Assembly: GCA_001632435.1 (NCBI GenBank)
Contig: KV424029.1
Span: 1-64,000 of the forward strand
DNA from: Calocera cornea HHB12733
Lineage: Eukaryota > Basidiomycota > Dacrymycetes > Dacrymycetales > Dacrymycetaceae
Length of the DNA stretch: 64,000 bases
Reading direction: 5' to 3'
A program made the position numbers and the translations under genes. The notes under the pieces are model-generated. The model was not told the DNA's origin, did not search any database, and saw nothing but the letters and a program-made list of their open reading frames with translations. Positions 1 through 10,466 of the stretch are shown here, in pieces. Numbering within the stretch: position 1 is the first letter of the stretch; every line of letters starts with the position of its first letter.

Positions 1-2
1 GT

Positions 3-37
3 CCGGACTTCCGGTGCCGTATCTCCGGAAGGCCGGA
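3..37 (-). repeat. Hairpin at Helitron 3' subterminus
   Basis: Read on the minus strand, TCCGG-C-CTTCCGG pairs with CCGGAAG-T-CCGGA across the loop agatacggca: 12 of 13 pairs. A GC-rich hairpin followed within about 10 nt by CTRR is the defining 3' structure of Helitrons. The CTRR itself would fall outside the window. Confidence 0.7.
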
Positions 38-129
38 ACGCGAAAAATTGGGCCACAGTGACAAAGGGAACTGTACAACGGTCAGCCACATGCGTCTCAG
101 CTAGCCTACTCCACATGCGAAGGGAAGTT

Positions 130-3100
130 TTATCGCAAGCCATCTAGCGCTTCTAAACGGTACATCTCAGCTCTCGCGTCATCTCCCAACCTCTTGCTGA
201 TTTGGGAAGGAAGGAAGTACCGGAGCACCGCGATTCCATCTAGAGTCCTAACACGTGACAACATCACGTACGCGCTTTGTGAGCTTCGACAACCGGCAAG
301 GTCGATTATTGCTCTCTCCAAAGACCGGCCTTGGCTTCGATAATCGGTATAAGAATATGCGGGGACGAGCGGGAGCTGTAGCCTTGTTATCGAATAGTCT
401 TCTTTACTGTGGTACTTGAAGTAGGTCCGGGTAGGCTCGATATACACCACGTCCTCTGGAAGACCGTCATGCCGAGCACCGCACTTCTCCACGTGGAGAA
501 ACACTCCCTTAGCATAGCGCTCTTGATTTGTCCCGCACGTGAACCGAACTCCAAGCACCGTCCCTATAGCCCCATTGACGATTTTCTTGGATATGGCGAG
601 GTTGTCAGTGATCATTACGCGCATGCCTTTGAACAGTGGGATGCGACCAAGGGCATCACTCGTCACCGCCGACTTAACGTTCCACAAACGCTCCTGCAGT
701 TCCCCCCGTAGGATAGCACGGTTGAAAAAGTCTTTCGAGTGATATTCATGTAAAGTTTCGTTTAGGCGGGACGCGTGCTGATTGGCGAGAATGACATTCA
801 GTGCGTCACGTAGTCGACGGGTCGCAACAATAACAGGTGCGTCATGGAAAAGTGCGGCGTGGTCCGGATCGACTGTCTGCAACAAAGATAGCTGTCTTCC
901 GCATAGCACGTGATAATCCGAAGCTGAGTAGTTGTTCCCTGAACCACGTTGCACGGCCGTAAGAGGCTTTTCACCATCCCAGGGAACATTTCCACGTATG
1001 CGGCTGAGCAGGTTGCCCCACCTTTCGTCGCTTGCAAACCGCTCCAGCTTCCGTAAAATGACCACGGCGTTCAATTGTCGCCACAGAAATGCTCCGTGTA
1101 GCGCGTTCTGCCCTCCCGTAGATTGCCCCATAGAAGCAGGCATTCTACGTAGCAATTTCGCGCAATACAAAGGTGGAGAAGCGAAAGGTGCGAGCTGCCC
1201 AAAGTCTCCGGTGAAGATCACGTTGACGCCGCCAAATGGTTGTTCGTTCGTTCCTTTCGCTTCGGAGATTCTCTGGGAAATCTGGCTGAGAAACTGGGCA
1301 GAGATCATGGATATCTCGTCTATCACCAGGTAGTGAACACCTCTCCAAACAGCTTCCAAAAGTGAGAGATTTGCCTTCGTTCCTCTCTTCTGCGGTAGCA
1401 ACGTTAAGGCGTGTATGGTGTAGCCGTTGATGACTATTGCCGCAGCACCTGTTGGAGCACTTAATAGCAGTGTGTCGCGCATTCCACATTCGACGAAAAG
1501 CTGAACGATGCACTTGATCACGTGGCTTTTTCCTGTGCCGCCACAACCACCAATGTACATCAACAATTGCGTGCCGGTCGCGGACATCACGTGGTCGTAC
1601 ACCACCCGCAGAGCTTCTCTTTGTTCTTGGTTGTTTAGTAGATTGTTTTGTTCCACTATGCGGGCGAACATGTCTGATCGGGGAGAAGACGCCGCCACAC
1701 GTGATTGTTGTGGTGTAAGCGATAATTCGGTGACACGATACGAGGACGCCTCTGAAACTTCCGGATGTAGCACAGTTATAGTTTCCTTCCGACTGGGACG
1801 TCTATCTTTTCTCCACAATGCCATCTCCTTCGAGAGATCGCTCAAAAACACGTGCTCTGACACGTTGTTGACGCTTGTTGTCGAGTAAGGCATATCCACG
1901 TAGAGTTGATGTGCGATAGATTGTCGCACATCGTCCCAGTTTCCTGAAGTGCTCAAAGTGCTGAACCATGAAACTGAATGCAAGCCATCCGCGCTAACAC
2001 TGAGCGTTTCGACAAGCCCCGCAGCAAGCAAAGCAGAGTCTGGAAGAATCGCTTCCTCTTGTACAGACGGATTGTCCAAGCTTTCATCGAGAAGGACACT
2101 GTCCTCTAGACCGTCCAAAGTCGGTGCATGGTCGGCGTCTTCAGAAGGCACGATTCGAGATTTCCTTCTTTCGCGGGCGTGATTGTCTCTAGCGTCTTTG
2201 CATTGATGCAGGACATCCGTGTTTCTCATGAATGAACGCTGGTCAGGAGTGAATATGTGGGAGTTCCATGCCGCCTCCCACGTGGGAAATCCTTCTCGCA
2301 GTTCCGACCTAGTTCGCCAAGGCTTGAACAAGATGAGCATCACCCGATACCAGAGCGCTTTCTCTTCTTCGCTGCGATCGCGCCGAGGTAACGGAGGTCC
2401 TAGTATGACTGTGACCGCAGACATCTTCCGAAGCCGCATATATACTCGAGAACATTGTGGATGATTAGAGTCAAGTAGGCCGACTATTGTCGGTTCTTCT
2501 CCTTCATTACTGTAACACGTGCTTTCCTGAGAGGAAGGGAAGTTCTCGACCGCATTCTCAGACCTCCTTGGAATAGCGGCTTTGTCGACACGTGCTGCGA
2601 AGTCGTACAAGCAGATGTTGTCGAACTCGTAGGCGTGCGGCCTGTAGATATAATCGTGCAGCTGACTCGAAGCGGAAATATCAGGACCGGCGAGATTAAG
2701 AACCATATCTGAGTTTTCGTCTTCGTCAGGCACATCGGCGTCCATGTCCACATCTTCGACTTGCGTGCGAAGTCTATCTCCACAAGGCAGCATTTCTTCA
2801 GTGACGAATCGATCAAACAAACCCCACAGTAACGTTCGGAACTTATGCGAGGTGTAATAATCGCCTGCTCCCACGTAAAAGCTCATGATTTGCTGGTGTG
2901 AAAGCTCTTGCCGCGCCATCATGCTGTTGACCATTTTGTTAACGAGACTCCGAGCTTCACGTTCGCGGGGTTCGGCGTCATTTTCCCCAAATCGCTCATT
3001 ATTCTTCTGAATAGCGTAGGCTAATGCGGAAAGTCCTACGTGACTTCTCAAGGAGCTCTTCGTGATGTAATCTGTCACATAGAAAATCGCTGCCTTAGCT

Positions 3101-5976
3101 TCTTCGCCGGATCCAATGTATTGAATGTCCATGTTGCACATGAGGAGGAACATCATCGTGGAATTGTAATCGTTTATTCTTGGGTGCAGTCTCCTCAATA
3201 GGATCGCTCCTGATTCATCATCGAGCGCAGTGTTGCGTCGCGTCGATCCATCAATCCTCATTCGACAGTTTGCATCGGTGGGTTCTTCCTCTGGCCCGAG
3301 GTGTGACCAACATGTTGTTTTGTGCTCATGCCAGTTGCAACACTTTGTGACCTCCTCCACGTGGTATCGGTATATCTCCCAGAAGTCCTCCCTTCTCTCG
3401 AAATCTGCAATTAAAGGCCCGAGCACACTTCTTGGATCCAGCACGTGCGGTCCAACACGTGGCATCGGGAGCGCTCCCGCGGGCTCCTCCACAACTTCAC
3501 AATCCGAAGGTAGTTCGCACTGGATACAGTGTTCCAGCCAGCTGAATACCCTCCTGCGGAAGCCTTCATCTTGCTGAAGGAGCCGGCGCAAATCGCTGGG
3601 CCCGGGGTTGCCCTCGATCCAGATTAACATGTGGCAATGCAAGGTCCCACGTCCTTGCGCCTCAACCATGCCATAAAATCCACTGCACGTACCCAGCAGA
3701 CCTGGCCCACGTCCCAAGCGCAGAATTATGTCGCGGAAGTTGACCATGGTACGATGAAATACTTGTGCAGCTACGGCAGGATTTTGAGCGACAAGCATAG
3801 CTCTTTTGAACCGAGAGGCACGTGTAAATCCGGCGAATGGTGTCTCCGGCTGTTGCAGTGATAAGAGGACAGATTGGCACATCTGATTGTCGATATCGCC
3901 GGGCGTTATGGTTACAAAAAACGCCGGTGTTCCAAGCTTCTGCACCAGACTCTTGATCTCATTCCTCCGGCAGACTTTATACACGTCGGTACCTGGCACG
4001 TTCCGACGCAACATTTCCACCTTGTGCAGTATGCTGAGTGCAGTTGCTTCTTCATCGGAACTGGGTCTTGCATGTCTGTCTTTTCGCAATCGAATGGCGA
4101 GATTGTTGAAGACGTCAATCGACACGTGTTTGATGGCATCAAGAATGCGCTCGTGCGAACCCTTCTTCATGCGAAAATAAACATCCCGCAATGCGTTCCG
4201 CTTATGCAGGATGCTGTGATACACGAATGCGAATACCGGGTCCTCCTGGAAACCGCCATCCGCCAACATGAGAAGATGCCGCAGTTGCTTTCTCATTGAC
4301 ACGTGCTTTCTACGCGCCGGATCGTCGAAACCGCCGAGACCGAAAGGATCAAGATGCGGAAACATCCACGTGAGCGTGTGGGGATTCCGAATGTCGCTCA
4401 CAGCTCTGTTGCCTCCTCGGGACAGAAGAAAGCTTCGTGTCCTGTCCAAGCAGTGGGCGAGCGCAGCTGCTTTCATCGCGCGGTAGTTCGCCGTGCTTCG
4501 CTCTCCGGTGACATATCCGCATGCTTCCAACAGAAAATCCGACGGATCCACGTCAGACTCTTGAAATTCGTTGCGTCCCGCGACATCGCTTTCCATTGAC
4601 CTTTGTCCCTCATCGAGGCCCACGTGCCCAATGGACACGCATGGCAACAATGTAGTAGTGTCCGTTTGCGAAGGCGGGAACAAGCTATCAAAATTCTGCT
4701 GAGAAAATGTGGTGCGACGTGGGAAGTCTTCCGTGACAATGGAGTAGGATGGATTGTTCGCCAGCAGAAACTCAATGATCGTCTTCACCACGTGTCGAGA
4801 CGCCATTACCGGCTCCAACCGACGGAGAACCTCTGAGGTAGGAGCCTGTCGACCAGCGAACACGGCGACGAATGCATCCTTCACAGAGTCCAGAGCAGGT
4901 GGTAACACATCGTTCAACTGAGCAGTGTCTTGCGGTAAAACGACCACATTGCCGCGGGAATACTTCTGAGATCCCTCCAACGGTCGCTTGTATAGCTTGC
5001 TGTCCGGGTTATCCATATATCGAAAGCAGATCTTCGTTGCCGAGCATCGCGCAACCAGTCGCTTGTCGATGAAGCTGGCCTTCTTGAAACATTCTCGTAC
5101 CGTGCTCGGCACGTGCTCTTGTGCGTAGTAGAAACCGTTCGCCAAAGCGAGCGCAGGCATTGTTTTCTCCCTCGACCACCCGCGATAACATGTCTTGCAC
5201 AGATATAAATGGTCGCCCTTCCGTGTGCGCTCCACTAGGCCACGTGGATGAAGGACGGCTCCGTCATACGCGTCCATGCTGTACGTATTTGGACGCAATT
5301 GGATCGGCAGCGAGTCGTTACGCAAAAGACTGAAGTCCAATCCAGCCGTAGAAACCTTCATTATGTCAACCGCCATGACATTCTCCCCGCAACATGCGCA
5401 AACAGCTGGCTTCATACTGTCCCTCGCCGTTGCTTCCTGATACTCCTGGATGATCGTAGCAATAAGGTCTTCATTCCATTGCGGAGGAAAACCCATGACT
5501 TCTGGTTGACGCTCTTCTTCCACAGGCGCACGAGGCGCACGTAAGTCTGATCGCGCCGAAGATCGGCGTCCAAATCCTCGATAATGGCGAGGTCGATTGA
5601 GCGCCTTGAAAGCCAACACTACGTGCTTTTCTTCCATACAGCGCCGTAGAGACTCGTTCAACCTTGTAGTAGTCCACGTGCGAGCCGGATAGAGTCCAGA
5701 AACATTTGCGATCGCGAGCAAGGCAGCTCTCGTAAAGTGTCCAAATACTGTGGGCACGGCAGACGGTGGCACCGAAAGAAAGAGGTACTCGCGATGTTCG
5801 TGCAGGCCCAACTGAACCACGGCAGCCGGGGAAGCATAGCATCGTACAAACACGTAGAATGCGTCCAGTACGACGACCGGCACAGCTCCCGTTACCCCTT
5901 GAATTCCAGTAGCAAGTCCATCCGGTATGAGAAGCTTGCGATTTGCAGCATCGAATGTGCAGAGGACGAGAGCCAT
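130..5976 (-). CDS. Helitron Rep/helicase transposase (RepHel)
   Basis: Single exon, 1948 aa, starting MALVLCTF. It catalyses rolling-circle transposition: an HUH-type nickase joined to a PIF1-family 5'-3' helicase. Visible parts in order: an N-terminal cysteine-rich region with CACCGEN (about residue 195) and CKTC (about 262), resembling the domain that precedes Rep in fungal Helitrons; the Helitron Rep domain with the HUH motif GTLHCHMLIW (about 782); the paired catalytic tyrosines FYVTDYITK (about 969); helicase Walker A GGCGGTGKSH (about 1477); Walker B LVIDEIS (about 1553); and C-terminal motif VI-like YTDYRSQG (about 1882). No frameshift or stop is present. The usual length for fungal RepHel is 1400-2000 aa, so it looks full length. 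The CDS carries 23 CACGTG hexamers, far above expectation. Confidence 0.95.
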   Translation of the reverse strand: MALVLCTFDAANRKLLIPDGLATGIQGVTGAVPVVVLDAFYVFVRCYASPAAVVQLGLHEHREYLFLSVPPSAVPTVFGHFTRAALLAIANVSGLYPARTWTTTRLNESLRRCMEEKHVVLAFKALNRPRHYRGFGRRSSARSDLRAPRAPVEEERQPEVMGFPPQWNEDLIATIIQEYQEATARDSMKPAVCACCGENVMAVDIMKVSTAGLDFSLLRNDSLPIQLRPNTYSMDAYDGAVLHPRGLVERTRKGDHLYLCKTCYRGWSREKTMPALALANGFYYAQEHVPSTVRECFKKASFIDKRLVARCSATKICFRYMDNPDSKLYKRPLEGSQKYSRGNVVVLPQDTAQLNDVLPPALDSVKDAFVAVFAGRQAPTSEVLRRLEPVMASRHVVKTIIEFLLANNPSYSIVTEDFPRRTTFSQQNFDSLFPPSQTDTTTLLPCVSIGHVGLDEGQRSMESDVAGRNEFQESDVDPSDFLLEACGYVTGERSTANYRAMKAAALAHCLDRTRSFLLSRGGNRAVSDIRNPHTLTWMFPHLDPFGLGGFDDPARRKHVSMRKQLRHLLMLADGGFQEDPVFAFVYHSILHKRNALRDVYFRMKKGSHERILDAIKHVSIDVFNNLAIRLRKDRHARPSSDEEATALSILHKVEMLRRNVPGTDVYKVCRRNEIKSLVQKLGTPAFFVTITPGDIDNQMCQSVLLSLQQPETPFAGFTRASRFKRAMLVAQNPAVAAQVFHRTMVNFRDIILRLGRGPGLLGTCSGFYGMVEAQGRGTLHCHMLIWIEGNPGPSDLRRLLQQDEGFRRRVFSWLEHCIQCELPSDCEVVEEPAGALPMPRVGPHVLDPRSVLGPLIADFERREDFWEIYRYHVEEVTKCCNWHEHKTTCWSHLGPEEEPTDANCRMRIDGSTRRNTALDDESGAILLRRLHPRINDYNSTMMFLLMCNMDIQYIGSGEEAKAAIFYVTDYITKSSLRSHVGLSALAYAIQKNNERFGENDAEPREREARSLVNKMVNSMMARQELSHQQIMSFYVGAGDYYTSHKFRTLLWGLFDRFVTEEMLPCGDRLRTQVEDVDMDADVPDEDENSDMVLNLAGPDISASSQLHDYIYRPHAYEFDNICLYDFAARVDKAAIPRRSENAVENFPSSQESTCYSNEGEEPTIVGLLDSNHPQCSRVYMRLRKMSAVTVILGPPLPRRDRSEEEKALWYRVMLILFKPWRTRSELREGFPTWEAAWNSHIFTPDQRSFMRNTDVLHQCKDARDNHARERRKSRIVPSEDADHAPTLDGLEDSVLLDESLDNPSVQEEAILPDSALLAAGLVETLSVSADGLHSVSWFSTLSTSGNWDDVRQSIAHQLYVDMPYSTTSVNNVSEHVFLSDLSKEMALWRKDRRPSRKETITVLHPEVSEASSYRVTELSLTPQQSRVAASSPRSDMFARIVEQNNLLNNQEQREALRVVYDHVMSATGTQLLMYIGGCGGTGKSHVIKCIVQLFVECGMRDTLLLSAPTGAAAIVINGYTIHALTLLPQKRGTKANLSLLEAVWRGVHYLVIDEISMISAQFLSQISQRISEAKGTNEQPFGGVNVIFTGDFGQLAPFASPPLYCAKLLRRMPASMGQSTGGQNALHGAFLWRQLNAVVILRKLERFASDERWGNLLSRIRGNVPWDGEKPLTAVQRGSGNNYSASDYHVLCGRQLSLLQTVDPDHAALFHDAPVIVATRRLRDALNVILANQHASRLNETLHEYHSKDFFNRAILRGELQERLWNVKSAVTSDALGRIPLFKGMRVMITDNLAISKKIVNGAIGTVLGVRFTCGTNQERYAKGVFLHVEKCGARHDGLPEDVVYIEPTRTYFKYHSKEDYSITRLQLPLVPAYSYTDYRSQGRSLERAIIDLAGCRSSQSAYVMLSRVRTLDGIAVLRYFLPSQISKRLGDDARAEMYRLEALDGLR

Positions 5977-6370
5977 CGATTACGCTTCCACGTGCTACAA
6001 TCATAAGTCGCATAAATACCGAGGACCACATCATCCAGACGGCAGGTAAAGTACGACATAACAGCGGAGGAAGCCGAATTAAACAGTAGCAAGCCATAGC
6101 AGTGCGGTACGCCACAGCGGTGGAACCCGCCGTAGCAGTGCAGTTCTCAGCGCCACGTGACGAACGTTGAGAGCCAGTGCAAAAGGACATCGTCGCATTG
6201 TCTATGAGCAACCTGCATACCACGTGGATCTTATCGCTGCAACCTCGCCTTGAAACCACAAGCGATGCCGGTGGTTTACATAATGCAGTGCACACGGAAG
6301 TAAAATGCCTAAAAAGGAAGTTTGACACGGCAGAAAGACCTGTACCAACTCTGTTGGACAGGGATTGCGT

Positions 6371-6516
6371 GATCTGTGTCAGGCACGTGACAAATCTAGG
6401 ATCTAGGAGGGGTGTGTGCGTGCATCCTACGGTCTGCGTTAGCATCTGTGATCTGTGGTTTTGCCTCCAAAAACTGCTTCCGTTTAGGATCTGTGTCGAA
6501 AAATCTACGATCTAGG
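6371..6516. repeat. Subterminal GATCTRKG short repeats
   Basis: GATCTGTG occurs at 6371, 6450 and 6488, and GATCTAGG at 6400 and 6509, with related AATCTAGG and AATCTACG between them. These short iterated words sit upstream of the transposase start, near the expected Helitron 5' end. They could be Rep-binding sites or promoter elements. I have no functional evidence. Confidence 0.5.
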
Positions 6517-6520
6517 TCTA

Positions 6521-6822
6521 CGGCAAGTCATCCATTGTAGGAACTAAATTGGGTGCATCAGCATGGTGGCGGATGCAAACCCCGCATCGCGACAGGGTAC
6601 ATGATACATTCCGCTCCATACATTCTCCAACCCAATTTGCTCCCTGACGACGGGACCCCCATTCGTCGGTCGCCTCCATCCCGTCCCTGCCGCTCTTTCT
6701 ACTCGTCCCCCAGCCCTTCATTACTTATTATTGTCGTACGGACCTCCGTGCCTGCGCGGAACCCATCCGGCACGAGCGAATAGAAGCGCAGGACCGGCGA
6801 CACGAGCAGCAGCGGCGGCGGC
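6521..6822. other. Intergenic, 5' flank of following gene
   Basis: About 300 bp between the presumed Helitron 5' end and the start of the next gene. It holds pyrimidine-rich runs (around 6655-6720) typical of basidiomycete core promoters. No gene or RNA was recognised. Confidence 0.5.
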
Positions 6823-9551
6823 ATGCCCGCGACCGACCTCAGGGCCCGCTTCGACGAACTCGCGATGGAGGGCATCAATCGCGACTCGTTCCTCAGCCTC
6901 TCTAGCGGCAGCGGCACTGGCAGCGACCCACCCAGTTCTGCCTCGGGGAGTAGCGCTCCCCGCGGCGGTCCGCACATGCGGGCGGTAATGCGAAGTAAGG
7001 GCGTCACCACGGGCAAACGCGGTACGTGTGCTCTTGTCGCTTTTTTGTTGCTTGTTTTTCGGCCCTGCGCGAGCAAGGGACCGCATTCCTGTGTCGTGCC
7101 TGGTGGCCCGCGCATGCCTCCGCCGCATTCCTCCCCTGCTCCTGGGACGCATATATGCGCCTGTTTCGTCTCCTTTTCCTCCCTGTACCACCATCTCTAG
7201 AGTCTTACTGACAGGCATGGCAGCACCGCACCCGTTCTCGCTGCCTACGACGCCGACAACACCGTCCCATTCGCGGGCTCAGACGACCCACCCGTTCGCC
7301 TCATCCTGGGCTCTCAAGACGGCCGCACCGCCCATCCCGCCTGGCCACCTACGCTCGCAGAGCGCGCTGCCTGCACTCGCCTCCTCCGCGCCATCTGCAG
7401 TCGGAGCCGCGGCAACCGATAGATATCGAAGCTTCACCCCGCTCTCGCCAGAGGAGGACGGCGACGAGGACGAGATGACGCCCACTGCAGAGCGGCTGCG
7501 GCCTCGTACGGATGCGGAGTTCGTCGAGCCCGACCCGCCCTCGCCCCTCGCCTACCCCGCCAGACCCAGCAGCCAGCCAACGTTCTCCTTCTCCCCATCA
7601 GATGATGAGGATGATCCCTACCTCCTGTCCGCTATCCAGGGTACCAACACCGCCCTACTACACAAGCGCAGCATGTCGACTGCATCCTCGGCCTCGTCAA
7701 TCTCCCTTCCCTTACCGTACCGCCCATCCACATCATCCGAGACATCGCCCCTCCTCCCCAATCTCCCTCCTACACCAACTGATCTCCCGAGACCGCGGAC
7801 GACAAATGAACTCGATCCGATGCAGAAAGAGCGCCTGCGGCGTCGTACCCGCAAGCTGGAGCAGCTCCTTGGGACGACTCACTTCGCCGCAGGCGGTTTG
7901 GAGGACGAGGGCGCCGCATCTGCCTTCCGATCATCGAAAGTCGACATGGCAAAGGATCTGCTTGATCGCCGCCCATCCACCGCCGGTGCACGTCTCGTCC
8001 GCTCTCGCACCGCCTCTGGTCCTCCCACCGCCAAAGTCCAAAGCGGCCGCTTTCCAGTTCCGCTCTCTCCACTTCCCCGCATCCCCAGTATCTCCACGCT
8101 GAACTCGGATGGCAAGCCGGTGTCCCTCTCGCCCAGCCTTAGCGTCTCTTCGGACTGGGAGGACGACCATGCCGAGAAGGACAAGCGGCGGCGGCGGCAG
8201 ACGCTGCAGAAGATCCACCGGTACCTGGGTGTGCTCGTTCCAGCTGAGATCGCAGCGCCATCGACGAATGGACTAGGTACACCCCTTCCATTGCCGGCCG
8301 AGGCTAATCCGCACGGCTTGCCCAACTGGCCCTGGGCAGAAGACAAGAAGGCTGGCTGGAAGACGTTGTTCACCCGCAGCAGTGGTGCACCAAAGCTTGA
8401 CGAACCGGTTTGGAAGCCCAGTGCGATGGGCGTCGGTGTCGGCACGCGCCGGGTTATGCCGGTGTTGCAGGACCTCGGGATGGGCGGAACGCAGTCGACG
8501 CCTGAAGAGCGCGCGCGCAATGTGCGGCGAGCAGCGAAGATGGAGCAGCTGTTTGGCTCACCTCCCCCTCCGGCACTCTATGTCTCCCGCCCCGCCGGTA
8601 CGCCGCTGTCCCCTGCGCTTGACAGCCCTGTCAGCCCGAAGAGCCCGTTGAAGCCCGGCATGCGTCGGCGGGCCAAGAGCCAGGACTCGCCCAGCAGGCC
8701 TAAGATGCAAGGCATCGTTGTGACTACTGAAGAAGAGGTGGAGCTGGACGAGCCGAGCCCTTTGCTTGTTCCCCTCAAGCCTGTCGGGTTGGGGATTGGG
8801 GCGCGGCACAGGAGGGATAGGATCAGGAGCGATGGGGATGTCATCGATATTAGCGCGGAGGGGGCAGAGGTGGGCGAATTTGGAGAGGTGGACGCGCAGA
8901 AGGAGGAGGGCAAGAGCTTCAAGAGCTACCGTCGGAGCCTTGCGAGCTTGGACTACCTTACTCAGGCGGTGCGCAGCTGTTTGTTTTACTTGTTTGAGGT
9001 GCCTTACTGATGGGCTGGGCGCTTTCCATTTAGGGTAACCGAGATTCCCTCGCCTCCCTACTGCAGTACATATCCGAGTCCGATGACCAGGACGTGCATG
9101 ATCCCTTCGGCACGCCCATGCGAACGTCGTCCAAGTCACCCGCGCTCTCCCACGGCCGCTCGCCGACACCTGCCGCCGACCAGCTCTCGATCATCGCACC
9201 CAACCGCGCTCATCAGGATCCAGAGACCGCCTCCCTCATCTCGCTCGCGCCGTCCTCGCCCGATCCTGAGATGGCACCATCCGTACCACCAGCATGGAAG
9301 CGCGCTGCCAAGTTGAGGAAGTTCTTCGGAGTGAGCTATAGGGAGCTGTTCGATCAGTTGCTGGAGAGGATAGAGGCGGGCGCTAGGGAGGATATGGACA
9401 GAGGCGCGCTGACGAAGGAGGAATTTGATGTGTGTGATTGTGCACTCTACTCTATCGGACTAGTGCTGACTGGGTGCCACAGATCGTCGTGGGCGAGCTG
9501 AGGGCTCTCAGGGAGAGGAGGGAGGGGCTGTCCTCCGACTTGCTCCGCTGA
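6823..9551 (+). CDS. Disordered Ser/Pro-rich protein with four K-L-x-x-[LF]-[LF]-G motifs
   Basis: Join 6823-7021, 7215-8968, 9034-9429, 9483-9551; 805 aa. Intron 1 (193 nt) is phase 1 and gives Arg-Gly-Met-Ala across the junction. Introns 2 (65 nt) and 3 (53 nt) are phase 0. The start is the first ATG in an open frame. An in-frame ATG at 7217 is an alternative if intron 1 is not real. Most of the protein is low complexity (SSSS, TPTTP, SPLLP). A short basic-hydrophobic motif recurs: KLEQLLG, KIHRYLG, KMEQLFG and KLRKFFG, the last followed by a predicted helix (ELFDQLLERIEAG) near the C terminus. I do not recognise the family. The motif array suggests a scaffold binding one partner repeatedly, which is inference only. 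Confidence 0.75.
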
Positions 9552-10466
9552 ACGAAGCACCAAGAAATGACGAACCCCATTGGCTGCAGGGCAACCTGCC
9601 AGCTTGTACACTACACTGCAATGATGACCACCACTTCGACTGCTCTCGATTCTGCCGTCTCGCTCATTGGCAAACTCAATATGACCAACCAAGCTGCTTT
9701 ATACGACCCCTCAAAATAACGCCCCACAAAATGATACTTATAGATGTGCATATGCCATCGCAGAGGAGGGAAGGATGTTCGAGTGTTGTGAGAGAAGAAA
9801 GAGCGATGATGAAAGGAGAAGAGGAACGCGCGCTAGCGAGACGTTTCTTCTTTGCTATACCGTGGACCACAGTGTATACCGAATTCAAATGAAAACGCAT
9901 TGGCATGATAACAGCTACGTATAACGGCTATCCTGGAAGGGAGAGGAACTGACGGGTCGCACATCGGGTTGTTGCATGGGTTGGGCGATAACCGGCGACC
10001 CCCCTGCTGGAGGTACATCGGCAATTGCGCGAGGACGGTGCGATTCCGTTGGCCGCGCTCTTTATCTTACGGCGACGTCGACCTTCTGTTACCTCAGCTT
10101 TGCGTTCTCTGTATTAACCGGTACACCACAGCGGCATGTACACATACCCTGCGAGCACCGCAGTATTAACGCGCTCGCGTGGTGCTAGTGCAGTTATGGC
10201 GCGAACAGAGCCAGCTTTGAGCCTCGGCCGGGTGTTGCTTGTGAGCCGCCTTCGTCACAGGGATGCAAAAGGTGGGATTCTGCAATGCACCGATGACCCT
10301 AGACCGAGACCGAACACGCTGGATACTACGAGCGATCCTAGACGCGTAAATAGACGTCGAGACCGTCAGAGGTTGGGAACTGCTCTTTGCTCGTCGCCCT
10401 GCTTGATTGCACCACCCTCCGCTACTGTGGTTGATCCTTTTCGTGCCTTCTCCACGCTTTGCAATC
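9552..10466. other. Intergenic spacer, no gene seen
   Basis: About 915 bp between two plus-strand genes. Only short random frames are present. No tRNA, repeat or recognisable promoter box was found apart from pyrimidine-rich stretches before 10467. Confidence 0.5.

Larger units (their letters stand above)
1..6520 (-). mobile_element. Autonomous Helitron, right part complete, left end cut by window
   Basis: The element is defined by a Rep/helicase coding frame (130-5976, minus). Its 3' end (CTRR in the family) should lie just left of base 1: positions 3-37 form a 13-bp stem with one mismatch (tccgg-cttccgg arms) and a 10-nt loop, which is the hairpin expected a few bases inside a Helitron 3' terminus. 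The 5' terminus (TC in the family) should lie right of 5976. I could not fix it exactly, but the CACGTG words and GATCTRKG repeats typical of the element stop near 6389 and 6516. The host target (A-T) cannot be checked on the left. The uninterrupted 1948-codon frame suggests a young, possibly active copy. Confidence 0.85.

Noticed and set aside
7028..9010. 660-aa reading starting inside the first intron of the 6823 gene
   Set aside because: The part before 7215 is intronic by GT-AG signals, and the spliced join gives a better start at 6823.
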